5,842 nt of DNA from contig PMWR01000246.1 of assembly GCA_003166055.1 (NCBI GenBank), positions 1 to 5,842 on the forward strand, read 5' to 3'. Numbering within the stretch: position 1 is the first letter of the stretch; the number at the start of each line of letters is the position of its first letter. Position numbers and translations under genes: made by a program. This DNA is from Acidobacteriaceae bacterium. GTDB taxonomy: Bacteria; Acidobacteriota; Terriglobia; Terriglobales; Acidobacteriaceae. The notes under the pieces are model-generated. The model saw only the letters and a program-made list of their open reading frames with translations. It did no database searches and was not told the DNA's origin. Below are positions 1 through 5,842 of this stretch, piece after piece.

Positions 1-1904
1 GTCTCCTCCATCCACTGCTCGATCACGGGATGACGCCCGGCGACCGCCTCAATGACGGGCTCAGAGACAATGGTGGGGCGAACGTAACGGCGCAGCGAGG
101 CCAGGTGCGCGAAGTTCGCCAGTAAGTCAGCCTCGGCAACAACGGCGGAGGAACGGCGAATCCGGCTGGCTGCTTCGAGCACCGTCTTGCGCAACTCGAT
201 GAAGATGCGCTTCTCGATTTCAATACAGCGGTCGTGCGCCGTGAGGATCTTGCGCTCCAGATCTTTGAGTTCCGGCGTGGTAAACCGCTCGGCATTCACA
301 AGCGTCTGCTTGCGTTCATAGTCGGCCGGAGCCAGGGCCATGTTTGCCTTGGTGATCTCGATGTAATAGCCGAAGACGGAGTTATAGCGGACTTTCAGCG
401 AACCTATTCCGGTGCGAGCGCGTTCGCGCTCTTCAATCGCTGCGATGGCCTGACGGCCTGTGGACGAAATCGCGCGCAGCTCATCGAGTTCGGCGTCGAC
501 GCCGGAGGCGATTGCGCCGCCATCGACGAGGGTCAGCGGGGGTTCAGCGACGAGTGTGGTCTCGATGCGCGCCGTAACTTCGCTCAACACATCGAGACGC
601 GCTGCTAACTCGCGCCAAAGGGTCGTCCGCATGGCATCGAGCGCGATCTTCAATGCCGGAAGGCGACTCAGGCTGGAGGCGAGTGCGCGGACATCGCGCG
701 GGCCTGCGGAGTCCAGGCTCAGACGGGCAAGCAAGCGTTCGAGGTCCAGGATTCCGGAGAATGCGTGGCGGATTTCTTCGCGGCGCACCAGGTCGGCCTG
801 CGCCTCGCCGACTGCTTCATAGCGCGCATTGAGGGTCTGCACATCGTAGTGCGGGCGCACGATGGTAGCCCGCAGCAGGCGCTTTCCCATGGGCGTCTGA
901 CAGGCATCGAGCGTGTAAAACAGCGTGACCTTGTTATCCTGGCCGGCCTGCCCTTGAAACAGCGGTTCGATGAGTTCGAGGTTGCGGACTGTGACCTGGT
1001 CGAGTTCCAGAGCCGTCGAGTGCTCCTGAAACTTGAGCGAATCGATGTGCAATGCCTCGATCTTCTGCGTTGTCCGTACATAGTGGAGCACCGCTCCGGC
1101 GGCAATCGCGGCGGCTGGATGCGTGGCGAGACCGAAGCCTTCGAGGGAGCGCACGTTGAGTTGACGCTCGACAAGCGGCACAGCAAAGTCGCGGGTCCAG
1201 ACCCAGTCTTCTACGCGGGTGCGGGCGGGAATGCGTTCGAGCTGAGTGGGAAGCTCAGCGCTCGTGGCCAGCAAGACCTCGCTTGGGCCGGCTTTCACGA
1301 TTTCGTCGACGGCCTGCTGGCGCGCGGTTGGGCCGGAGAACTCGGCGGTGCGGAATTCACCGGTGGAGACGTCGAGGAGGGCAATGGCGCTGACCTGTTC
1401 CCTGCCGAAGCCGGTTTCGTGGAGCGCGGCAAGGAAATTGTTTTGCTCCTGGCCGAGCGCGGAGTCGAGCGCTGTGCCTGGCGTCAGGACCCGGGTTACT
1501 TCGCGGCGGACGATCTTTTTAGTGAGCTTGGGGTCCTCCATCTGGTCGCAGATGGCGATGCGGTAGCCCTTGCGGAGGAGGCGCGTGAGATAGGATTCGA
1601 CAGCGTGATAGGGAACCCCGCACATGGGTTGGGAGCGCTCGCGGTCGCGTGCGGTGAGGGTGAGCTGAAGTTCGCGGCTCACCGTTACCGCGTCGTCGTA
1701 GAAGAGTTCGTAGAAGTCCCCCATGCGGAAGAAGAGCAGAGCGTCGGGGTTTTCGCGCTTGGCGGCGGTCCACTGGCGCATGAAGGGGGTCAGCTCAGCG
1801 GGGGATTTATCGGTGGGCGGGACGGGCGGCGTCAATTCCAGCAGTGTTTCCTGCAAAGGAGGAAGCGGCGGCGCCGCGCCGGGTTGGGAGTCTTCTTTGA
1901 TCAC
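1..1904 (-). CDS. mutS: DNA mismatch repair protein MutS, 3' part missing (runs off left edge)
   Basis: MutS binds mispaired or unpaired bases and, with ATP, recruits MutL to start mismatch repair in the cytoplasm. The reverse strand reads 634 codons without a stop. Visible in order: the mismatch-binding domain with the Phe-x-Glu wedge in the motif GDFYELF (Phe64, Glu66 from the chosen start), the following ARDRERSQPMCGVPYHA block, the connector and lever region, and the clamp/core motif FGYYIEITKAN near residue 511 followed by RKQTLVNAERFTTPELK. The reading ends at VAGRHPVIEQWMEE, just upstream of where the family has its Walker A loop, so the ATPase and helix-turn-helix parts (roughly 240 residues) lie outside the window. 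The start is uncertain: no ATG precedes the conserved LTPFMRQ block, so GTG at 1904 was chosen, which gives a Pro-rich extension of about 28 residues relative to E. coli. No clear Shine-Dalgarno precedes it. An alternative GTG lies at 1985. The ATG at 1781 would cut into the conserved LTPFMRQ block. The family call is very secure. Confidence 0.96.
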   Translation of the reverse strand, partial: MIKEDSQPGAAPPLPPLQETLLELTPPVPPTDKSPAELTPFMRQWTAAKRENPDALLFFRMGDFYELFYDDAVTVSRELQLTLTARDRERSQPMCGVPYHAVESYLTRLLRKGYRIAICDQMEDPKLTKKIVRREVTRVLTPGTALDSALGQEQNNFLAALHETGFGREQVSAIALLDVSTGEFRTAEFSGPTARQQAVDEIVKAGPSEVLLATSAELPTQLERIPARTRVEDWVWTRDFAVPLVERQLNVRSLEGFGLATHPAAAIAAGAVLHYVRTTQKIEALHIDSLKFQEHSTALELDQVTVRNLELIEPLFQGQAGQDNKVTLFYTLDACQTPMGKRLLRATIVRPHYDVQTLNARYEAVGEAQADLVRREEIRHAFSGILDLERLLARLSLDSAGPRDVRALASSLSRLPALKIALDAMRTTLWRELAARLDVLSEVTARIETTLVAEPPLTLVDGGAIASGVDAELDELRAISSTGRQAIAAIEERERARTGIGSLKVRYNSVFGYYIEITKANMALAPADYERKQTLVNAERFTTPELKDLERKILTAHDRCIEIEKRIFIELRKTVLEAASRIRRSSAVVAEADLLANFAHLASLRRYVRPTIVSEPVIEAVAGRHPVIEQWMEE

Positions 1905-1973
1905 GTCGGATTTAAGAGTATCGCGGCGGGTCGCGATGCCGGTAGCAATGGGACGGCAGAGTAGAATTCTCCA

Positions 1974-1985
1974 GTGTATAAACAC
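1974..1985. promoter_or_regulatory. Candidate divergent -10 region between mutS and the secreted-protein gene
   Basis: The gap between mutS and the gene at 2029 is about 124 bases and must drive transcription both ways. Its only AT-rich core is a nearly palindromic 12-mer, GTGTATAAACAC. On the plus strand it contains TATAAA (1977-1982). On the minus strand it contains TATACA, with TCCACA 17 bases upstream as a 4-of-6 match to the -35 consensus. The plus strand has no good -35. Use as a bidirectional -10 is inference. Apart from this element and the ribosome-binding site at 2016-2020 I see nothing else in the gap. Confidence 0.28.
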
Positions 1986-2015
1986 GGCCAGGGAAGCTGT
2001 GGATACCTAATCGAC

Positions 2016-2020
2016 GGAGA
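2016..2020 (+). promoter_or_regulatory. Ribosome-binding site GGAGA for the gene at 2029
   Basis: GGAGA ends eight bases before the ATG at 2029, which is good spacing and sequence for a Shine-Dalgarno site. It supports that ATG as the start. A nearer ATG at 2021 opens only a three-codon frame whose TGA overlaps the real start. Confidence 0.6.
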
Positions 2021-2028
2021 ATGTCACA

Positions 2029-2538
2029 ATGAAGATACGCCTGCTTGTCATGGGAATGCTGGTTGCGGCGATCGTAGCCGCCAACGTGGGACATGTGCGC
2101 GCGGCAAGCGCTCCCAAGCCTCCAAGCGCCAAGAAATTCGACGATTTAGCCAAGTCGGCCCTGGATGCCATGAAAAAGCGAGCTGCGGAACTCAATGTGA
2201 CGGGCGTCGCAGTGGTTTCCTACGCTCAGGGGGACACGATTCAGGGTTGGACTTCAAGGATGGCCGTGGTGGGCCGGATGAAGGACGATCCAACGGCGAC
2301 CAGCAAGGGCAACAACCTGCTGGGGATTGCCTACGCCAAATCGGCCGAGATGGCGGAGACGCTCCAGGACAGCGGAACGGCCAAGCGGCCGCCGATGACG
2401 GGAGAATTCGGCTGGCAGGGCGGCGTGATTGGGCGTGGGAGGACCGGCTACATCATCGTAGCGTTCAGCGGCGGTAAGTCTGAGGACGATGTGCAGGTTT
2501 CGAAGGCGGGGCTTGAGGTACTGAAATCGGCGCTGTAG
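2029..2538 (+). CDS. Secreted HbpS/GlcG-like (DUF336, PF03928-type) protein, possible haem or small-ligand binder
   Basis: The protein has 169 residues. Residues 1-25 look like a Sec signal peptide: MKIR, a hydrophobic stretch rich in Ala/Val, and a VRA-AS cleavage site, so the mature protein is probably periplasmic or exported. The remaining ~140 residues follow the HbpS/GlcG pattern: an N-terminal helix (FDDLAKSALDAMKKRAAEL), a strand pair with VAVVSY and then VGRM, a helix (LGIAYAKSAEMAETLQ) at the place of the family's 'A..KA.TA' helix, then GG-V-IG-G and a strand ending in FSGGKSEDDVQVSKAGLEVL, like the family's 'VSG-t-eqDe-iA-aGl-al' end. HbpS of Streptomyces binds haem, but most members have unknown roles. 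The canonical GG-P loop is altered here. No cysteine is present, and the mature part has no histidine. It lies just upstream of a haem-synthesis operon but 147 bases away, with a separate promoter-like region between, so co-transcription is unproven. The family call is from pattern resemblance and the function is inference. Confidence 0.68.
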   Translation: MKIRLLVMGMLVAAIVAANVGHVRAASAPKPPSAKKFDDLAKSALDAMKKRAAELNVTGVAVVSYAQGDTIQGWTSRMAVVGRMKDDPTATSKGNNLLGIAYAKSAEMAETLQDSGTAKRPPMTGEFGWQGGVIGRGRTGYIIVAFSGGKSEDDVQVSKAGLEVLKSAL

Positions 2539-2632
2539 CCTTCCGCCTGACGACTCTCTGCGCTCGAGCAGCGACTACGGCGCCGCGCGTGCGTGTCCGC
2601 GACCTGCTCCAGCTATTCGTGGATGCATTTTT

Positions 2633-2648
2633 GGTGATTTGCGTCACA
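2633..2648. promoter_or_regulatory. Candidate CRP/FNR-superfamily operator, GGTGA-N6-TCACA
   Basis: GGTGA, six bases, then TCACA matches nine of the ten fixed positions of the CRP consensus TGTGA-N6-TCACA. The site ends one base before the -10-like TATACT box. If that box is used, the operator centre lies about 21 bases upstream of the transcription start. That position would normally hinder RNA polymerase, or serve another start site. The match is seen directly. Which regulator binds, if any, is unknown from this window. Confidence 0.42.
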
Positions 2649-2649
2649 G

Positions 2650-2655
2650 TATACT
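2650..2655 (+). promoter_or_regulatory. Candidate -10 box TATACT for the haem operon
   Basis: TATACT matches five of six bases of TATAAT and lies 30 bases before the first start codon of the operon. The predicted start of transcription is near 2662. No good -35 is found at 16-18 bases upstream. TTGGTG at 2631-2636 is only 13 bases away. The promoter may therefore be weak or dependent on an activator. Confidence 0.4.
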
Positions 2656-2659
2656 GAGG

Positions 2660-2679
2660 GTTTACGCCTTAAGGTAAAC
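2660..2679. repeat. Inverted repeat GTTTAC-N8-GTAAAC over the leader and ribosome-binding site
   Basis: Two perfect six-base arms (2660-2665 and 2674-2679) flank an eight-base spacer. The palindrome CCTTAAGG (2667-2674) is nested across the spacer and the right arm. The presumed Shine-Dalgarno AAGG (2671-2674), eleven bases before the ATG at 2686, lies inside it. The repeat could be an operator at the start of transcription, or a small RNA hairpin that limits access to the ribosome-binding site. Chance is not excluded. Confidence 0.35.
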
Positions 2680-2685
2680 AACGAT

Positions 2686-3531
2686 ATGTATCTGCTTTGG
2701 CTAAGAGTTGCGGCGATTTTGTACGCGTCGGCGAGTGTCGCCGTCTTTCCGGCCGTGCTCTACAAAGTGGATCGGTGGCGCCGGTGGTGCGTTCACCTGG
2801 GCGGAATGGCGTGGTTCTTCCACTTTGTTTCGGTGGTTGAAATGCTGGTTCAGGCCCGTCACCTGGTCCCGGTGGGGTTCAGAGAAGTGCAGTCGCTGCT
2901 GGGTCTTGCAATGGTGTCGGTATTCTTTCTTGTCTGGTGGCTTTACGAGGCGATCTCGCTTGGTTTGTTTGTTTTGCCTATTGCGTTCTTCCTGGTGCTG
3001 GTGCCCGCGCTGGGCCCCGATCACTACACTTTTCCATCCCAGGGAGTACGGGTCAGCTGGCTGATTGCACACATCACAGCTCTTCTGTTGGCCTATGTTG
3101 CTCTCGGTTTCAGCCTGCTGGCCTCAGTACTCTACCTGGTGCAGGAGCGGCGGCTCAAGGCCAAGCCTAAGGCGCGATTTCTCACCAGTGAGGACTCCTG
3201 GTGGGCGCCGTTCGACTGGCTCCCTCCGCTGGATACCCTGGAGCGGCTCTCGGAGGCCATGCTCGAGTTTGGTTTCCCGTGCATGACCGTGGGGCTGGTG
3301 ATTGGGGCGGTTCTGGCCCAGGACACTTATGGCGCTACGTATTTTCTTGACCCGAAGATTATTGCCGCGTTCGTCAGTTGGGCTATTTACGTTCTGCTGC
3401 TGCTGGTGAGGCGGGCGGCCGGACTGAGGGGACGCAAGGCAGCTTATCTTTCCGGCGCTGTCTTTGCCGTGATGGTGGTCGTCTGGACGGCCAACCTTTT
3501 CAGCCACGTTCACAGGTTCGGTGCCCAATGA
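2686..3531 (+). CDS. hemX: HemX/CcsA-family integral membrane protein (cytochrome c assembly protein domain)
   Basis: The protein has 281 residues and about eight hydrophobic segments (roughly 4-26, 36-56, 70-88, 92-109, 124-151, 195-211, 225-245 and 253-272). The family is recognised from the second half: SWLIAHITALLLAYVALGFS with His129, a cytoplasmic or periplasmic loop ending LPPLDTLERLSEAMLEFGFP, then LDPKIIAAFVSWAIYVLLLLVRRAAGLRGRKAAY and a C-terminal FSHVHRFG. This is the PF01578 arrangement shared by CcsA/ResC haem lyase subunits and HemX. The tryptophan-rich WWD haem motif expected of true CcsA is absent, and the place of WDPKE reads LDPKI. That fits HemX better, as does the position directly in front of hemA. 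His46, His129, His274 and His276 could ligate haem. In Bacillus, HemX lowers HemA levels; the same job here is inference. The stop overlaps the hemA start by ATGA, so translation is probably coupled. A plain 'cytochrome c biogenesis protein CcsA' annotation is the alternative. Confidence 0.85.
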   Translation: MYLLWLRVAAILYASASVAVFPAVLYKVDRWRRWCVHLGGMAWFFHFVSVVEMLVQARHLVPVGFREVQSLLGLAMVSVFFLVWWLYEAISLGLFVLPIAFFLVLVPALGPDHYTFPSQGVRVSWLIAHITALLLAYVALGFSLLASVLYLVQERRLKAKPKARFLTSEDSWWAPFDWLPPLDTLERLSEAMLEFGFPCMTVGLVIGAVLAQDTYGATYFLDPKIIAAFVSWAIYVLLLLVRRAAGLRGRKAAYLSGAVFAVMVVVWTANLFSHVHRFGAQ

Positions 3532-4898
3532 CGCTCGTACTCATTGGAGTGAACCACAAGACCGCGCCCATCGAGTTGCGCGAGCGGATTGCAATACCGC
3601 GCGATGAACTGCCTGAAGCGACGCGTGCACTTGCCGCCGTTCCGGGGGTCAGCGAATGCATGATTGTTTCCACCTGTAACCGGGTGGAGATGCTGGCGTC
3701 TGTGGAGTCGCCGGATACCGATTTGAAGGGGTTTCTGCACCGCCATTTCGGGCTGGACCCCTCGCTGCTCGCAGCCCACATTTACGAACAGCACGATCGG
3801 GACGCGGTGCGGCATCTGTTCCGCGTGGCCTCAAGTCTGGATTCGATGGTAGTGGGTGAGCCGCAGATTCTTGGGCAGGTGAAAGAGGCTTTTGCCGTGG
3901 CGCGGGCTTCGGGCACGGTGGCCGGGCAGTTGGAACACCTGCTGCAAAGTGCGTTTGCCGCCGCGAAAAAGGTTCGCTCGGAGACGGAAATCGGATCGAA
4001 TTCGGTTTCGATTGCTTCGGTGGCGGTGGAGCTGGCGCGAAAGATCTTTGGCTCGCTGCAAGGGCGGACAGTGTTCCTGGTGGGAGCGGGAAAGATGAGC
4101 GAACTGGCGGCGCGACACCTGGTGCAGCAGGGCGCCGGGGCCATCCTGGTAAGCAATCGCACGCAGGAGCGCGCACGTGTGATGGCGGAGGAATTCAAGG
4201 GCCGCGTGATTCCGTTCGAGAAGCTTTATGAGGCGGCCAGCGAAGCGGATATCGTGATCAGCTCGACAGGTGCACCACATCCGATTTTCCGCCGCGAGCA
4301 TGGCCAGGCATTTATGCAGCGGCGGAAGAACCGGCCCATGTTCTTTATCGACATTGCCGTGCCGCGCGACGTGGACCCGGAGATGGGCAAGCTGGAAGGC
4401 GTCTTTGTGTACGACATTGACGACTTGCAGGCGGTGGCCGCAGCACACATGGCAGAACGCAGCCGCGTGGCCAGCGATGCGGAGACGTTGATTGCAGGGG
4501 AAGTGGAGCGGTTCCAGCAGCGGCAGCGGACGGTGAACGTGGCGCCCGCGATTGTGGCGTTGCAGCGGCAGGCGGAGGAGATTCGGCTGACGGAATTGAA
4601 GCGTGTGCAGGCGCGGCTGGGTTCGCTGAGCGCTGAGCAGGTTGCCGCTGTGGAGGCACTGACGCGGGGGCTGGTGAACAAGTTTCTTCATCCGCCGATG
4701 CAGGCACTGAAGCAGGCGGCGCGGGAGGGGAATGCGGCACGGCTGGATGCGCTTTGCGATGCGTGGTCGGTGCCGAGCGCCGCGGACGTTGTTCTGGAGC
4801 CGGTGGTTGTGGCGGCTGCGGCCATTCCAGCGAAGGCCGAAGTTGAAAGCGCTGAGCAGGTGGTTGTGGATGAGACGAGGGTGGAGAGCCGCAGATGA
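3528..4898 (+). CDS. hemA: Glutamyl-tRNA reductase (GluTR)
   Basis: HemA reduces glutamyl-tRNA(Glu) with NADPH to glutamate-1-semialdehyde, the committed step of C5 tetrapyrrole synthesis, in the cytoplasm. The protein has 456 residues. The N-terminal catalytic domain begins MTLVLIGVNHKTAPIELRER and contains STCNRVE with the nucleophile Cys50, followed by HLFRVASSLDSMVVGEPQIL (96-115). The NADPH domain has VGAGKM (185-190), SNRT (209-212) and the FIDIAVPRDVDPE block (273-284). The C-terminal helical dimerisation part includes LTRGLVNKFLHPPMQALKQAA (378-398). A tail of about 35 residues rich in Val, Ala and Glu follows and makes it longer than E. coli GluTR (418). The frame is open upstream to an ATG at 3378, but that would add 50 residues shadowing hemX. 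The start at 3528 matches the family N-terminus and overlaps the hemX stop by ATGA. The Shine-Dalgarno is weak (AGG 11 bases before), consistent with coupling to hemX. Confidence 0.97.
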   Translation: MTLVLIGVNHKTAPIELRERIAIPRDELPEATRALAAVPGVSECMIVSTCNRVEMLASVESPDTDLKGFLHRHFGLDPSLLAAHIYEQHDRDAVRHLFRVASSLDSMVVGEPQILGQVKEAFAVARASGTVAGQLEHLLQSAFAAAKKVRSETEIGSNSVSIASVAVELARKIFGSLQGRTVFLVGAGKMSELAARHLVQQGAGAILVSNRTQERARVMAEEFKGRVIPFEKLYEAASEADIVISSTGAPHPIFRREHGQAFMQRRKNRPMFFIDIAVPRDVDPEMGKLEGVFVYDIDDLQAVAAAHMAERSRVASDAETLIAGEVERFQQRQRTVNVAPAIVALQRQAEEIRLTELKRVQARLGSLSAEQVAAVEALTRGLVNKFLHPPMQALKQAAREGNAARLDALCDAWSVPSAADVVLEPVVVAAAAIPAKAEVESAEQVVVDETRVESRR

Positions 4899-5842
4899 AG
4901 CTGAGAATTGGTAGCCGCGGCTCGCAACTGGCGCTATGGCAGGCCCACCACATTGCTGCGCTGCTGCGCGGGCAGGGGCATGGGGTCGAGATTGAGATCA
5001 TCAAGACGACCGGCGACCGGTTGCAGGAAGTGACTTTCGCGCAAGTTGGGTCGAAGGGAATGTTTACCAAGGAGATTGAAGAAGCGCTGGCCGAGGGTCG
5101 CGTCGATCTGGCGGTGCATTCGCTCAAGGATCTGCCGACGGAATTGCCGGAGCCGTTTGCGCTGGCGGCGACACCGCCTCGGGTGGATCCGCGGGATGTG
5201 CTGGTGTCGGTGAAGTATGACAGCCTGGCGGATTTGCCGCTTGGCGCGCGGGTGGGAACAAGCAGTCAGCGGCGGCGGGCGCAGTTGAAGGCGTTGAGGC
5301 CGGATATCGAGGCGCAGGAGTTTCGCGGCAACGTGGACACGCGGTTGCGGAAGCTGGCCGAGGGGCAGGTGGATGCAATTCTGCTGGCGGCAGCGGGGCT
5401 GGACCGGCTGGAGAAGACGGAGTGGGTGCGCGAGCGGCTGGAACCCAAGGATTTTTGTCCGGCGGCGGGACAGGGTTCGCTGGGAATTGAGAGCCGTAAG
5501 GATGATCGAGAGACGATTGCGGCAGTTGCATTTCTGGATGACGCGGCGACCCGGTTTGCGGTGACGGCTGAGAGAGCTGCCCTCGCGGCGTTGGGCGGAG
5601 GGTGCCAGGTGCCGATCGGGATATATTGCCGGGTTGGAGTAGAGCCTGGAACGGGCGGCGGGGAAGAGCCGTGGGACGAGGTCTTTGGGGTGGTGGCGGC
5701 GCCGGAGACGGGGTCGGCTGTGCGGATCTACCGCCGGGCTGTTCGCGGGGAATTTGAGCCTGCGGGATTGGGACGACTGGCGGCGCGGATGCTGATTGAG
5801 GCCGGAGCGGGGCCTCTGCTTGAAGCCCAGGGCGAGGTTTCG
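4895..5842 (+). CDS. hemC: Hydroxymethylbilane synthase (porphobilinogen deaminase), last residues missing
   Basis: HemC polymerises four porphobilinogens into linear hydroxymethylbilane on a covalently bound dipyrromethane cofactor, in the cytoplasm. The 316 residues in the window start MKLRIGSRGSQLALWQ and carry KTTGDR (38-42), SKGMFTKEIEEAL (53-65) and VHSLKDLP with the catalytic Asp79. They continue with the substrate-binding arginines in GTSSQRRRAQL (121-131) and FRGNVDTRLRKL (143-154), CPAAGQGSLGIE (188-199), and the cofactor-attaching Cys237 in LGGGCQVPIG. Family members are about 300-320 residues, so at most a short C-terminal piece lies beyond the right edge, where no stop has yet appeared. 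The start overlaps the hemA stop as ATGA, which suggests coupled translation and a shared operon. All key residues are present, so the enzyme should be active. Confidence 0.97.
   Translation, partial: MKLRIGSRGSQLALWQAHHIAALLRGQGHGVEIEIIKTTGDRLQEVTFAQVGSKGMFTKEIEEALAEGRVDLAVHSLKDLPTELPEPFALAATPPRVDPRDVLVSVKYDSLADLPLGARVGTSSQRRRAQLKALRPDIEAQEFRGNVDTRLRKLAEGQVDAILLAAAGLDRLEKTEWVRERLEPKDFCPAAGQGSLGIESRKDDRETIAAVAFLDDAATRFAVTAERAALAALGGGCQVPIGIYCRVGVEPGTGGGEEPWDEVFGVVAAPETGSAVRIYRRAVRGEFEPAGLGRLAARMLIEAGAGPLLEAQGEVS

Larger units (their letters stand above)
2539..2685. other. Intergenic region ahead of the haem operon
   Basis: This 147-base gap carries no convincing coding frame. Its left half is GC-rich with a short inverted repeat but no T-tract, so I do not call a terminator for the upstream gene. 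Its right half turns AT-rich and carries the promoter-like elements listed separately: the CRP-type palindrome, the TATACT box and the inverted repeat over the ribosome-binding site. Confidence 0.7.

Noticed and set aside
765..1964. 399-codon open frame on the plus strand antisense to mutS
   Set aside because: It is in exact codon register with mutS on the other strand, so its stops could arise only from sense TTA, CTA or TCA, which are rare in this GC-rich gene. The product resembles no family, while the mutS reading is unmistakable.
2021..2032. Three-codon leader ORF (ATG TCA CAA TGA) overlapping the start of the secreted-protein gene
   Set aside because: The Shine-Dalgarno at 2016-2020 directly abuts this ATG, leaving no spacing, and fits the ATG at 2029 instead. 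The overlap looks coincidental.
1974..2477. 167-codon open frame overlapping the secreted-protein gene in another frame
   Set aside because: Its product is a Gly/Arg/Asp/Gln-rich low-complexity shadow. The frame starting at 2029 has a signal peptide, a good ribosome-binding site and family resemblance.
2558..2571. Possible terminator hairpin after the secreted-protein gene (CTGC-N6-GCAG with GCTCGAGC inside)
   Set aside because: The stem is only four bases and no T-tract follows. The short T5 run near 2628 is too far away and has no stem before it.
3378..3527. In-frame upstream extension of hemA by 50 codons
   Set aside because: The extra residues are a shadow of the hemX 3' end in another frame and resemble no GluTR. 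The family N-terminus begins at 3528 with the ATGA overlap.
3831..4691. 286-codon open frame on the minus strand inside hemA
   Set aside because: Same explanation: it is codon-aligned antisense to a strongly conserved GluTR sequence, and its His/Arg/Leu-rich product has no recognisable domain.

Overview
The window is ordinary bacterial chromosome, GC-rich, from an organism that makes tetrapyrroles by the C5 (glutamyl-tRNA) route. The gene order HemX/CcsA-like, hemA, hemC next to a divergent mutS, together with codon choice and protein style, would fit a Gram-negative soil lineage such as Acidobacteriota (Terriglobia). That assignment is an impression and was not tested.

Layout. Positions 1-1904 (minus strand) hold the first 634 codons of mutS, the mismatch-recognition ATPase. 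The gene runs off the left edge just before its ATPase domain. Positions 1905-2028 are a divergent intergenic region with an AT-rich element, readable as a weak -10 box on both strands. Positions 2029-2538 (plus) encode a small secreted protein that resembles the HbpS/GlcG (DUF336) family. Positions 2539-2685 hold no gene but carry the most interesting regulatory sequence here: a near-consensus CRP-type palindrome, a -10 box directly after it, and a second inverted repeat that reaches the ribosome-binding site of the next gene. From 2686 to the right edge lies a tightly packed plus-strand operon: a HemX/CcsA-type membrane protein, hemA (glutamyl-tRNA reductase) and hemC (hydroxymethylbilane synthase, cut by the right edge). 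The two junctions inside the operon are both four-base ATGA overlaps.

How the genes work together. HemA makes glutamate-1-semialdehyde from charged tRNA-Glu, the committed step of tetrapyrrole synthesis. HemC later joins four porphobilinogens into hydroxymethylbilane. The HemX-like membrane protein is the type that accompanies hemA in other bacteria, where it modulates HemA amount, and it is related to cytochrome c haem-handling proteins. The secreted DUF336 protein upstream may add a haem-binding function, which would make positions 2029-5842 a haem-themed block. mutS is functionally unrelated and only shares the divergent promoter region.

I found no mobile element, CRISPR array, RNA gene or clearly new system. 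Several long open frames antisense to mutS and hemA are explained by codon register and were rejected.
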